Shown: positions 33,741 to 41,207 of the stretch, in pieces
Numbering within the stretch: the first letter of the stretch is position 1
Layout: each line of letters begins with the position of its first letter
Source: Rhizobium chutanense
GTDB taxonomy: Bacteria; Pseudomonadota; Alphaproteobacteria; Rhizobiales; Rhizobiaceae
Assembly: GCF_002531935.1 (NCBI RefSeq)
Contig: NZ_NWSV01000027.1
Coordinates: forward strand, 26,244 to 90,243
Direction of reading: 5' to 3'
DNA: 64,000 bases
The notes under the pieces: model-generated
The model's database searches: none
What the model was told of the DNA's origin: nothing
Seen by the model: only the letters and a program-made list of their open reading frames with translations
Made by a program: the position numbers and the translations under genes

Positions 33741-33877
33741 CCCCTCACCCTAACCCTCTCCCCGTAAACGGGGCGAGGGGACGTGCCCTGCGAAAGGTTG
33801 GCGTGGGACGGAGAGGTCGCGGCTTGGTCCCTTCGCCCCGCGCGCGGGGAGAAGGTGGCGGCAGCCGGATGAGGGGC
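33741..33877. repeat. Intergenic repeat, family B, copy 1 (intact)
   Basis: 137 bases beginning CCCCTCACCCTAACCCTCTC and ending with GCCGGATGAGGGGC, built of nested GC-rich palindromes around CCCCGT..ACGGGGCGAGGGG. A second copy lies at 59532-61032, split by an IS element, and a shorter related copy at 63850-63956. Confidence 0.8.
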
Positions 33878-33986
33878 GCGACACGGCACGCCGACCATGC
33901 CCTCACAGCCGCACCCCCCCACATCTCCCCAGTTCCGACGCACCCACCGCTACGCTATAACCCTTGCCGAAAGGGAGTCGACAATC

Positions 33987-34607
33987 ATGCTGACACTGTA
34001 TTACGCGCCGGGAACCTGTGCGCTCGCAAGCCTTATTGCCCTGGAAGAATCCGGCCTGGCCTTTGAAACCAGGAAGATCAGCCTTCGCGATGGCGAGCAG
34101 CGCCTGCCGGACTATCTGAAGATCAACCCCAAGGGCCGGGTGCCGGCGCTGGTCACCGACCGCGGCGTGCTGACGGAAACGCCGGCGATCCTCGGCTTCA
34201 TCGCGGCAAGCGCCCCGGCCGCCAATCTCGCGCCGCTCGGCGATGCTTTCGAAATGGCGCGGCTGCAGGCCTTCAACAGCTATCTCTGCTCGACCGTGCA
34301 TGTGAACCATGCCCATCGCCCGCGCGGCACGCGCTGGGCCGACGAACCGGCCGCCATCGAGGCGATGAAGGCGAAGGTGCCTGAGAATATGGCCGATTGT
34401 TTCACGCTGATCGAGCAGACGATGTTCGAAGGTCCGTGGGTGATGGGCGAGACCTATTCGCTCGCCGACCCCTATCTCTTCGTCATGACTGACTGGCTGC
34501 CGTCCGACGGCGTCGATCCCACCCGCTTCGAAAAGGCGAGCGACCATCACGCCCGCATGCTGCAACGCCCCGCCGTCCAGCGGGCACTGGCCTATGATCG
34601 AGGCTGA
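33987..34607 (+). CDS. Glutathione S-transferase family protein
   Basis: 206 residues. LTLYYAPGTCALASLIALEE opens a thioredoxin-like N-terminal domain of the beta-class GST kind, with KINPKGRVPALV and the Glu-Thr pair (LTETPAIL) that binds the glutathione gamma-glutamyl group. The C-terminal helical domain follows. ATG 33987 is chosen over one at 33897 because it begins the fold. It stands alone, convergent with the VapC gene. Confidence 0.88.
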   Translation: MLTLYYAPGTCALASLIALEESGLAFETRKISLRDGEQRLPDYLKINPKGRVPALVTDRGVLTETPAILGFIAASAPAANLAPLGDAFEMARLQAFNSYLCSTVHVNHAHRPRGTRWADEPAAIEAMKAKVPENMADCFTLIEQTMFEGPWVMGETYSLADPYLFVMTDWLPSDGVDPTRFEKASDHHARMLQRPAVQRALAYDRG

Positions 34608-34667
34608 TGGGCCGGCATACTTGACTCGACCTGCCGGGCAGAGCGCGTAGCAGTTGAAAACATCGTG

Positions 34668-35069
34668 CTACGTCTCCCAAGGGTTGATCAGCGATGCGCC
34701 CGTGTCGGCGAAGTCGCCGACATTGCGGGTGACGACGATCAAATCATGGACGATCGCGGTCGCGGCGATCAGCGCGTCGATATCGCCACGCGGCCGGATC
34801 GCAGCGATGCGGCCCCATTCCACGGCGATGTGATCGGTCACCGGCAGGATGCGGGCGCCATGATCATGACGCAGCTTGCGTAGCCATTCGCTGAGATGAG
34901 ACGCGGCCTTCGGGTCAGAGCTCTGTTTGAGGGCGATGCCGCGCATGATCTCGCCAAGGGTCAGCGCGCTTAGGTGGAGGCTCAGCGGATCGACGGAGCG
35001 CAGCCAGGAAACCGCCTGAGGCGTGCCGCGTCGCGCCTCCGAGACAATATTGGTGTCGACCAGATACAT
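34668..35069 (-). CDS. VapC-type PIN-domain toxin
   Basis: 133 residues. The PIN nuclease acidic residues are visible: Asp5 in YLVDTN, Glu40 in TLGEIMRG, Asp98 in DIDALIAATA and Asp119 near TRNVGDF. Toxins of this group cleave tRNA or rRNA. The start lies in the stop codon of the antitoxin gene (TGATG), so the two are coupled. Its antitoxin is of the Phd/YefM type, a common pairing. Confidence 0.9.
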   Translation of the reverse strand: MYLVDTNIVSEARRGTPQAVSWLRSVDPLSLHLSALTLGEIMRGIALKQSSDPKAASHLSEWLRKLRHDHGARILPVTDHIAVEWGRIAAIRPRGDIDALIAATAIVHDLIVVTRNVGDFADTGASLINPWET

Positions 35070-35323
35070 CAGAAGCTCACGCCGCGGCTTGGCGTCTTGG
35101 CGCGCGCTTCGACCGCATCCGCGAGTTCGTCGTCCCAGGCGGGACCGCCGAGCAGGTCGTCGACCAGCGTCGGCCGACCGGCGCGCAGGGCATCGTAATC
35201 GCGGGAGGATAGCACGACAGCCGCGGGCTCGCCGCGCAGTGTGACCACCTGCGGCCCTTCCTCTCGCGCCTTCTGCACCACTTTCGAGAACTGGTTCTTG
35301 GCATCCTGCAATTGCCATTCCAT
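35069..35323 (-). CDS. Phd/YefM-family antitoxin
   Basis: 84 residues from ATG 35323; a GTG one codon upstream (35326) is also possible. MEWQLQDAKNQFSKVVQKAR and VVTLRGEPAAVVLSSRDYDA match the Phd/YefM fold, where the N-terminal domain binds DNA and the C-terminal tail blocks the toxin. AGGAG precedes the start. A perfect palindrome immediately upstream is the likely operator. Confidence 0.9.
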   Translation of the reverse strand: MEWQLQDAKNQFSKVVQKAREEGPQVVTLRGEPAAVVLSSRDYDALRAGRPTLVDDLLGGPAWDDELADAVEARAKTPSRGVSF

Positions 35324-35334
35324 CACTTCGCTCC

Positions 35335-35353
35335 TAGCTAGACTGTCTAGCTA
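35335..35353. promoter_or_regulatory. Operator of the Phd/VapC module
   Basis: TAGCTAGACTGTCTAGCTA is a perfect palindrome of two nine-base arms around one base. It overlaps the ribosome-binding site side of the antitoxin leader, a place suited to autorepression. Confidence 0.7.
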
Positions 35354-35481
35354 TATATGGGCGGAATGCCGTCGCACGTCAATGGGAGCATGAGGAGCGG
35401 CTCTCAAGGACGCAGAAGAGGCGCTATCCCGGAACCGCTGCACACTTCCGGGCGACATGCATTAAGATCATGCCTGAAAGA

Positions 35482-35841
35482 TCATGCCTGATGTCCAAAC
35501 CGTTCGGCCAGCTTCTTCGGCGCCCGGAACAGCCAGGCGCCGATCAGCCGCAGCCGCAACTCCTCGTCGCCGATCATGGCGGCGCGCAGCGGCAGATGCG
35601 GCCAGCCGACATAGTGATCGGTCTGGAAGTAGATGTCGGGGGCCATCTCAAGCAGGTGATCCTTGTCGTCGAGCGAAATCGAAATGACGATCGTTTCGGC
35701 GTTCTTCACCGCGACAAAACTCTTGCCGCCGACCTTCAGCGCCGGATTGCCGTAGGAGGTGCTCTCCTCGACATCGATCAGGCCGGCTTCCACCGCCAGC
35801 CGTTTCAAACGCTCGAAGATCGCATCGACGTCGTCGGCCAT
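35482..35841 (-). CDS. MmcQ/YjbR family protein
   Basis: 119 residues. The stretches ESTSYGNPALKVGGKSFVAV, ISLDDKDHLLEMAPDIYF and YVGWPHLPLR fit the MmcQ/YjbR (CyaY-like) fold, a small DNA-binding-like family of unclear role. The N-terminus VDAIFERLKRLA is helical. The gene stands alone, convergent or unrelated to neighbours. Confidence 0.82.
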   Translation of the reverse strand: MADDVDAIFERLKRLAVEAGLIDVEESTSYGNPALKVGGKSFVAVKNAETIVISISLDDKDHLLEMAPDIYFQTDHYVGWPHLPLRAAMIGDEELRLRLIGAWLFRAPKKLAERFGHQA

Positions 35842-35877
35842 ATCAGCCCTTTCTGCCAGGGCTAATCTAACATGTTT

Positions 35878-36072
35878 TCAGGCGCATTTCGCCAGCGTCG
35901 GCTTGGCCTGCGTGGGAAGGCCGGCCGGCATTCCGAGCGGCAGATCGGCGATCTCTCGCATCGACATGCGCGCGACTTCGGGATGCCGAAGCGGGTCGTC
36001 CTTCCAGGTCGGGGCAGTTTCTGCGCCTTCCAACGAACAGGCGTGTCTCAAGAAAAACTTCAGCAACGACAT
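35878..36072 (-). CDS. Small protein of unknown function
   Basis: 64 residues beginning MSLLKFFLRHACSLEG, then a proline-rich part with basic and acidic residues. A weak AGCGAGG site lies upstream. The frame lies upstream of and divergent to a LysR-type gene. No family is recognised, and a non-coding stretch cannot be excluded. Confidence 0.45.
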   Translation of the reverse strand: MSLLKFFLRHACSLEGAETAPTWKDDPLRHPEVARMSMREIADLPLGMPAGLPTQAKPTLAKCA

Positions 36073-36184
36073 GGCGTGCCTCGCTTTGTCAAGCGGTGAT
36101 GGATTACCACCGTATGCTGCAATGTCGCCTTCGCCAGGCGGATTTTCAATTGAGATTACTACGGAACCGCTATAGAAAAACTAT

Positions 36185-37081
36185 ATGAAAAACCTGAACA
36201 CGGTCCATCTCAACGGCCTGCGGGCGCTTGATGCCGTTGGTCGGCTCGGCTCGCTCCAGGCCGCCGCCGACGAGCTCGGCGTCTCGGTCGGCGCGGTCAG
36301 CCAGCAGGTCATCAAGGCCGAAGCCCAGCTCGGTCAGGTGATTTTCGAGCGCACGGCCAAGGGCATGATCGTCACCGAAGCCGGCCGGCCGGTGCTGCTG
36401 GCGCTGGAGGAGGGGTTCGCCCGGCTTTCGGCGGCGGTGTCGATCGCAAGCCGCAAGGACGATACCATTCTGACCATCTCGGTGGCGCCGGTTTTCGCCG
36501 CCCGTTGGCTGGTCTGCCGGCTCGATCGTTTTGCCGAGCGTCACCCCGATATCAAGCTGCGGCTGGATGCGACGACCAATCTCGTCAGCCCGGCGCTTTG
36601 CGATGTCGATATCGGCATCCGCGTCGGCTCCGGCAAATGGCCCGATGTGAAGGCCGAATTGCTGCTGGAACAGGAGGTCTTTCCCGTCTGTTCGCCTGAG
36701 ATGGCGGCGCAATTGCAAGAGCCCGCCGATATCCTGGCTTTGCCCGCCATCATCGATGGCCATGCGATGTTCAGCTGGGAGGTCTGGATGCGCGAGGCCG
36801 GACTATCGGGCGCGACGCTGGCAACGCGCCACGTCTTCAACGATGCCTCGCTCTGCCTCGATGCGGCGATCGCCGGGCAGGGCGTCATGCTGGCCTGGCA
36901 GACGCTCGCCGCCTTTGCGCTTGCCGAAGGCCGGCTGGTCGCCCCCTTCGGCATCCGGGCGCGCACCGGCTTCGGTCATTATTTCGTCACCGCCGAAGCT
37001 GTGCGCGAGCCGAAGAAGGTCAAGGATTTCAAGGCCTGGATCCGCGAGGAAATGGCCGGCACCCTGGCCCTTTTCCCATGA
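36185..37081 (+). CDS. LysR-type transcriptional regulator (GcvA-like)
   Basis: 298 residues. The winged helix-turn-helix reads LNGLRALDAVGRLGSLQAAA, then ELGVSVGAVSQQVIKAEAQL, and LFER-like IFERTAKGMIVTEAGR follows, as in GcvA/AmpR relatives. The C-terminal sensor has VAPVFAARWLVCRLDRF. The gene ends two bases before the convergent GST gene. Its target is not certain; the minus-strand detoxification cluster beyond is a candidate but is not divergently arranged. Confidence 0.9.
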   Translation: MKNLNTVHLNGLRALDAVGRLGSLQAAADELGVSVGAVSQQVIKAEAQLGQVIFERTAKGMIVTEAGRPVLLALEEGFARLSAAVSIASRKDDTILTISVAPVFAARWLVCRLDRFAERHPDIKLRLDATTNLVSPALCDVDIGIRVGSGKWPDVKAELLLEQEVFPVCSPEMAAQLQEPADILALPAIIDGHAMFSWEVWMREAGLSGATLATRHVFNDASLCLDAAIAGQGVMLAWQTLAAFALAEGRLVAPFGIRARTGFGHYFVTAEAVREPKKVKDFKAWIREEMAGTLALFP

Positions 37082-37083
37082 TT

Positions 37084-37749
37084 TCACACCTCGATCGGCT
37101 CTTTGGCCCGCGTCGCCTGCATCGCCTTGTAGGCGGCACGCGACTGGCAGCGCTCGATCCAGGCTTTGACATTCGGATGCGCCTGGAACAGCGCCTCTTC
37201 GCTCTGGGCGTAGCGCAGCACCTCGGCGAGGTTGAGATCGGCGACGGTGAAGCGGTCGCCGACGATCCATTGCCGGCCGGCCAGATGGCCTTCGAGAACC
37301 GCCAGCGGCCGGCGCAGCAAGCGGCAGGCGACGGCGATCGTCTCTTTGCCGGCATCGCTGTTTTCGAGCCCGTTATCATAGGTCAGCACGATCTTCACCG
37401 TCTGCGGCTCGACTTCCGCCGCCGCCCAGACCGTCCACATCGTCAGCAATCCGTCTTCTTCGACGGTTTTGCCGGAAAGCGGCCCGCCATGTTTGCGGGC
37501 GAGATAGAGATTGATCGCCAGCGACTCGTGCATGACGAGGTCGCCATCGCGTATGCTGGGGATTTGCGCCATCGGGTTGACGGCGATGAAATCAGGCGAG
37601 TGCGTGTTGAGCGGCGCCTGAGGCGCCAGCGGATCTTTAAGCCGTCTGGCCTGCAGCACCGGCACCGACTGAAATTCGAGCCCGAGCTCCTCCGCCATCC
37701 AGTAGACGCGTGAGGCGCGCGATCGATAGACCCCGTAGATTGTCAGCAT
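37084..37749 (-). CDS. Glutathione S-transferase family protein
   Basis: 221 residues. The N-terminal domain (LTIYGVYRSRASRVYWMAEE) has RSRASRV at the usual active-site loop, and VNPMAQIPSIRDGDLVMHES carries the cis-proline and Glu-Ser glutathione-binding pair. ATG 37749 begins the fold; a start at 37848 is not supported. It is the last of four minus-strand genes with detoxification functions. Confidence 0.88.
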   Translation of the reverse strand: MLTIYGVYRSRASRVYWMAEELGLEFQSVPVLQARRLKDPLAPQAPLNTHSPDFIAVNPMAQIPSIRDGDLVMHESLAINLYLARKHGGPLSGKTVEEDGLLTMWTVWAAAEVEPQTVKIVLTYDNGLENSDAGKETIAVACRLLRRPLAVLEGHLAGRQWIVGDRFTVADLNLAEVLRYAQSEEALFQAHPNVKAWIERCQSRAAYKAMQATRAKEPIEV

Positions 37750-37874
37750 GAACGTTTCCCCGCGATGTTGTGCGAGGGAGGGTAAATGCCGGATTGGCCC
37801 CGGAAAAGTCCGTGGCGCTGATGGGACGATGAAAGCTTTTGATAGCAAGGAATTCCGGCAAAGGCAGAGACCCT

Positions 37875-38447
37875 CTAGGCATCTCTCGGCAGCACGGAGC
37901 GAACCCTTGCAACGAAGACGTGGAAGTCCTCCATGAATGTGCGGAGGAACTTGGCGGTGGCGTCGTTGGTGACCTCGCCATCGTCGGTGATCAGCCCCGG
38001 TGTGAACTGGATGTAGGCTTCCGGGGCATTCATCTGCGGAGAGTTGCAGAAGCTGAGCACGCTGCGCAAATTCTGCTGTGCGACCGCCGTGCCGATCGCG
38101 CCCGGCGACGTGCCGATCACCGCCGACGGTTTGCGGGTGAACGAGTTGGTGCCATAGGGGCGGCTCGCCCAGTCGATCGCGTTTTTCAGCCCGCCGGGGA
38201 TGGACCTGTTATATTCGGGCGTAACGAACAGCACGGCGTCGACGGCGGCGATTGCCGCCTTGAATGCCCTGCCGGCCGGAGGGTAGTCGGCGTCATAATC
38301 GTAGCTGTAGAGCGGCAGATCCTTGAAGGATATTTCCGACATTTCAAGTTCCGGCGGAGCCAATCGCACCAAGGCCTTGGCGAGCTTGCGATTGATCGAG
38401 CCCTTGGCGAGGCTGCCGATGAGGTAACCGACTTTATGCGTGGTCAT
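37875..38447 (-). CDS. NADPH-dependent FMN reductase family protein
   Basis: 190 residues. GYLIGSLAKGSINRKLAKAL is the FMN phosphate-binding loop, and VLFVTPEYNRSIPGGLKNAIDWASR is the family signature of ChrR/YieF-like reductases. It should reduce quinones, chromate or flavins by two electrons. It starts 31 bases after the nitroreductase stop in the same direction. Confidence 0.9.
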   Translation of the reverse strand: MTTHKVGYLIGSLAKGSINRKLAKALVRLAPPELEMSEISFKDLPLYSYDYDADYPPAGRAFKAAIAAVDAVLFVTPEYNRSIPGGLKNAIDWASRPYGTNSFTRKPSAVIGTSPGAIGTAVAQQNLRSVLSFCNSPQMNAPEAYIQFTPGLITDDGEVTNDATAKFLRTFMEDFHVFVARVRSVLPRDA

Positions 38448-38478
38448 GGCGTTCTCCCTCTTGTCCTTTGAGCTCAAG

Positions 38479-39147
38479 TCACGCATCGCCGAGGAACGTC
38501 ACCGTCTCGGCAAGCGGGGCACGGCCCGTGCGGGCGTAATTGACCGTGGAGTCCTCGTAGCCGATCGACATGCCGCAGAAGAGGATGAGCCCGTCCGGCG
38601 GCGAAAGGGCTTCCGCCACCGTCTCGCGAACCTGTGACCACGCCATCTGCGGGCAACTGTGCAGGCCTTCGGCACGCAGCAGCAGCATGACGGTTTGCAG
38701 ATACATGCCGACGTCGGCCCATTGAGGCAGGCCGAGGTCATGGTCGATGTAGCAGAACAGGGCGGCGGGCGCCCCGAAACAATTCCAGTTGGCGATCGCC
38801 GCCCGCTGGCGCGCCTCCCAGTCCTCGCGGGCAATACCGAGCGCGCTGTAGCGCTCCTTGCCGAAGGCGGACCGGCGCTCCCCGTAGGGGGATTTCAGCG
38901 TGGACGGGTACATCTCATATTGCCGCTTGTCCCAGGCATCGCCATGGGCCACGCGCTCGACGGCCGATGTCTTGAGCTCGGCCAGCGGTGCGCCGGTCAT
39001 CACATAGGTATTCCACGGCTGGATGTTCGATCCCGACGGCGACCAGGCCGCGGCCGAGAGCACGCGCTCGAGCACCTCCCTCGCCACAGGCTTGTCTTTG
39101 AACCCACGCACCGACCGCCGACTTTTGACTGCCTCATATACATCCAT
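38479..39147 (-). CDS. Nitroreductase family protein
   Basis: 222 residues. VKSRRSVRGFKDKPVAREVL is the N-terminal FMN-binding motif, and SAAAWSPSGSNIQPWNTYVM is the classic nitroreductase stretch. The C-terminal GMSIGYEDSTVNYARTGR also fits. It probably reduces nitroaromatics or quinones with FMN. It lies between an MBL-fold gene and an FMN reductase gene. Confidence 0.92.
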   Translation of the reverse strand: MDVYEAVKSRRSVRGFKDKPVAREVLERVLSAAAWSPSGSNIQPWNTYVMTGAPLAELKTSAVERVAHGDAWDKRQYEMYPSTLKSPYGERRSAFGKERYSALGIAREDWEARQRAAIANWNCFGAPAALFCYIDHDLGLPQWADVGMYLQTVMLLLRAEGLHSCPQMAWSQVRETVAEALSPPDGLILFCGMSIGYEDSTVNYARTGRAPLAETVTFLGDA

Positions 39148-39212
39148 GATCGCCTCCTTGCCGCCGGCAAAACACCATGCGGCCGTTCAGTTCGGCCCCG
39201 ACCGGCAAACGG

Positions 39213-40124
39213 TCAGTAGTCCCAGAAGATCGGCACCCAGCGAAAGGCGTCGCCGTCGATCGCCACATGGCCGATGGATGGGAAGGGCAGATGAGTGGCC
39301 ACCAGCAGCTCGCCGGTCGCCGAAAGCTCCCGCAGCAGGCGGACGCGGACGCGGGCCGCCTCTTCCGGGTCGTGTTCGAAGCCGTTGAACCAGTCGGGAT
39401 GTTCGAAGCCGACCGCAAACACGGCATCGCCGGCAAACATCAGCCGGTCGCTGCCGGATGCCAGGCGGATCACGCTGTGCCCGGGGGTGTGGCCGCCGGT
39501 GCGGGTGACGACGACGCCGGGCGCCACCGTGCACTCCTCCTCGAACGTCTGCAGATGGCCGCCGTACTCTTCCGCGAACCGCTTGGCCGCCCGCCGAAGC
39601 GCGTCCGGGAAGCCCGGCGGCATGGAGACGTGGGAGAAATCGGGCGCCGTCCAGAATTTGACCTCGGCCGCCGCCACATGGATTCTGAGGTCGGGACGCA
39701 GCTGCTCCTTCACCCCGTCGACAAGCAGCATGCCGATATGGTCCATATGCATGTGGGTCAGCACCACGTCGGTCACCGACGCAAGATCGATGCCGGCGGC
39801 TGCGAGTCGATGGGCCAGTTGCCCGGCCCGCGGCAGGTTCAGGTTCGGGTCCGACCCCAGCCCGGCATCGAGCAGAATGGTTCGGCCGCCGCTGCGCACC
39901 ACGACGACGTTCAGCCCCCAATCGAGCGTCTCGGTCGGCAGGAAATTATGGTCCAGCCAGGCCGAGCGCGCGGCCGGGTCGGCATTGTGGCCCAACATCG
40001 CGCCGGGCAGCGTCAGCACGCCATCGCTGACCACCATGACGTCGATGTCGCCGATCTGCAACGAGTAGCGCGACGGAACCAATTCGTCGGGTTTCGGGAT
40101 ACCGGGGCGTGAGAGATTGTCCAT
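39213..40124 (-). CDS. Metallo-beta-lactamase-fold hydrolase
   Basis: 303 residues. The metal motif is His124-M-His126-M-Asp128-His129, with later histidines in GGHTPGHSV and THLPFPSIGHV, so a dinuclear zinc site is expected. The nearest types are AHL lactonase-like or methyl-parathion-hydrolase-like proteins. ATG 40124 follows ATACTCGTGTCC-like leader bases; a longer frame from 40193 is possible. It is the first gene of the cluster MBL, nitroreductase, FMN reductase, GST. Confidence 0.87.
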   Translation of the reverse strand: MDNLSRPGIPKPDELVPSRYSLQIGDIDVMVVSDGVLTLPGAMLGHNADPAARSAWLDHNFLPTETLDWGLNVVVVRSGGRTILLDAGLGSDPNLNLPRAGQLAHRLAAAGIDLASVTDVVLTHMHMDHIGMLLVDGVKEQLRPDLRIHVAAAEVKFWTAPDFSHVSMPPGFPDALRRAAKRFAEEYGGHLQTFEEECTVAPGVVVTRTGGHTPGHSVIRLASGSDRLMFAGDAVFAVGFEHPDWFNGFEHDPEEAARVRVRLLRELSATGELLVATHLPFPSIGHVAIDGDAFRWVPIFWDY

Positions 40125-40331
40125 ACTCGTGTCCTCCTGACTGTCCGTTTCGATGTGGTTGATTATCTCCATTCGCGATGGAGACGGAATCACACCCAGG
40201 TCTAGGAGGCATACATCGGACGTAGGGATTGATATGCCCGAGGGCGTGCGGGCGATGCAGCACGGACTGCGCCATTGTACCCCGGCTTCGGCCCCCTGAA
40301 CGGCCTCAGCTTGGCGCTTGCAAAATACCGG

Positions 40332-40739
40332 TTATGCGCGTCGCAATTCCTCTATGTCGTCGGGATGCCGCTCAAGCAGACGGAAGAGATTGACGACGGC
40401 AGGCGGCGGACTGACTTTTCCCGTCTCATAGCGAGAGAAGGCATTGTGCCCCCCACCCGTCAGTGCAGACGCTTCAGTCTGATTGAGGCGCAGTTTCTTG
40501 CGAATTCGACGCAAATCCTCGCCGACCGCTCGCCTATCCTGCAGAACCAGCGCATCACTGGCCTGGGCATAACGCTCAGCACTGACCTGGTCATACTCGA
40601 TCTCGCCGCATGCGTCGCAACGAAAACCCGACAGGCCTTCGACGTCCGCTTTCAGATTGCGAAAAGCAATGTGGTGAGTTTCATTGAAGAATGGCGTCAT
40701 TTCGGACTTTGCGTCACAGCAAACACATATCCTGGCCAT
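40332..40739 (-). CDS. mqsA: MqsA antitoxin
   Basis: 135 residues. Cys5, Cys8, Cys41 and Cys44 form the zinc-binding N-terminal domain, with the same CxxC spacing as E. coli MqsA. The C-terminal half is a helix-turn-helix (IRKKLRLNQTEASALTGGGH, NAFSRYETGK). It follows the toxin gene by two bases, the toxin-first order typical of mqsRA. It should repress the operon at the palindrome 41052-41068. Confidence 0.92.
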   Translation of the reverse strand: MARICVCCDAKSEMTPFFNETHHIAFRNLKADVEGLSGFRCDACGEIEYDQVSAERYAQASDALVLQDRRAVGEDLRRIRKKLRLNQTEASALTGGGHNAFSRYETGKVSPPPAVVNLFRLLERHPDDIEELRRA

Positions 40740-40741
40740 TG

Positions 40742-41044
40742 TTACAACTCCTTGAATTGGATGACGGGTGCGCCGTCTTCCCTCAGCGTGACTTTGATAT
40801 AAGCCTTCCCGGCCGGCGTATTGGCGTGATAAACATCCTGCCAGATCGTAGTGTCGTTATACGTCGTCATCGACTTATAGAGGTGGGTATTCCTAAGCGC
40901 GGCGACGACGTCGATCATCTCCGAGGTGGTCAATCCCATCGATCTTCCGCCGTCGATGGCGCTTTTGGTGAAGGCTGCCACCTTTCGCTCCCTGACGATG
41001 GCGATGATCGCCGCGAGGTTGTAGTGGGCCTTTCGCTTTTCCAT
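40742..41044 (-). CDS. mqsR: MqsR mRNA interferase toxin
   Basis: 100 residues. LYKSMTTYNDTTIWQDVYH matches the family core, and Lys57, Gln69 and Tyr82 are each one position after the E. coli catalytic residues Lys56, Gln68 and Tyr81. MqsR cleaves mRNA at GC-containing triplets and drives dormancy in E. coli. The module stands alone between the detoxification cluster and a Tat-exported protein. Confidence 0.92.
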   Translation of the reverse strand: MEKRKAHYNLAAIIAIVRERKVAAFTKSAIDGGRSMGLTTSEMIDVVAALRNTHLYKSMTTYNDTTIWQDVYHANTPAGKAYIKVTLREDGAPVIQFKEL

Positions 41045-41051
41045 GTCTAAA

Positions 41052-41068
41052 TTACCCTCTCAGGGTAA
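41052..41068. promoter_or_regulatory. MqsA operator
   Basis: TTACCCT, three bases, AGGGTAA is a perfect palindrome seven bases upstream of the mqsR ATG. It has the same layout as the E. coli MqsA site TAACCT-N3-AGGTTA. Only one copy is visible here. Confidence 0.75.
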
Positions 41069-41207
41069 AATTTCAAGTCCGCATATCGCTTGATCAACGC
41101 GTTCGCCTAAGATTCTGTCATTGTGAAAACGCGGCCGCAGCTTTCACAAGAATTCGTGAAACAAAGAGGTAAAGAATTTCTACTGTCCGGGGACACAAAT
41201 GCTTTCA

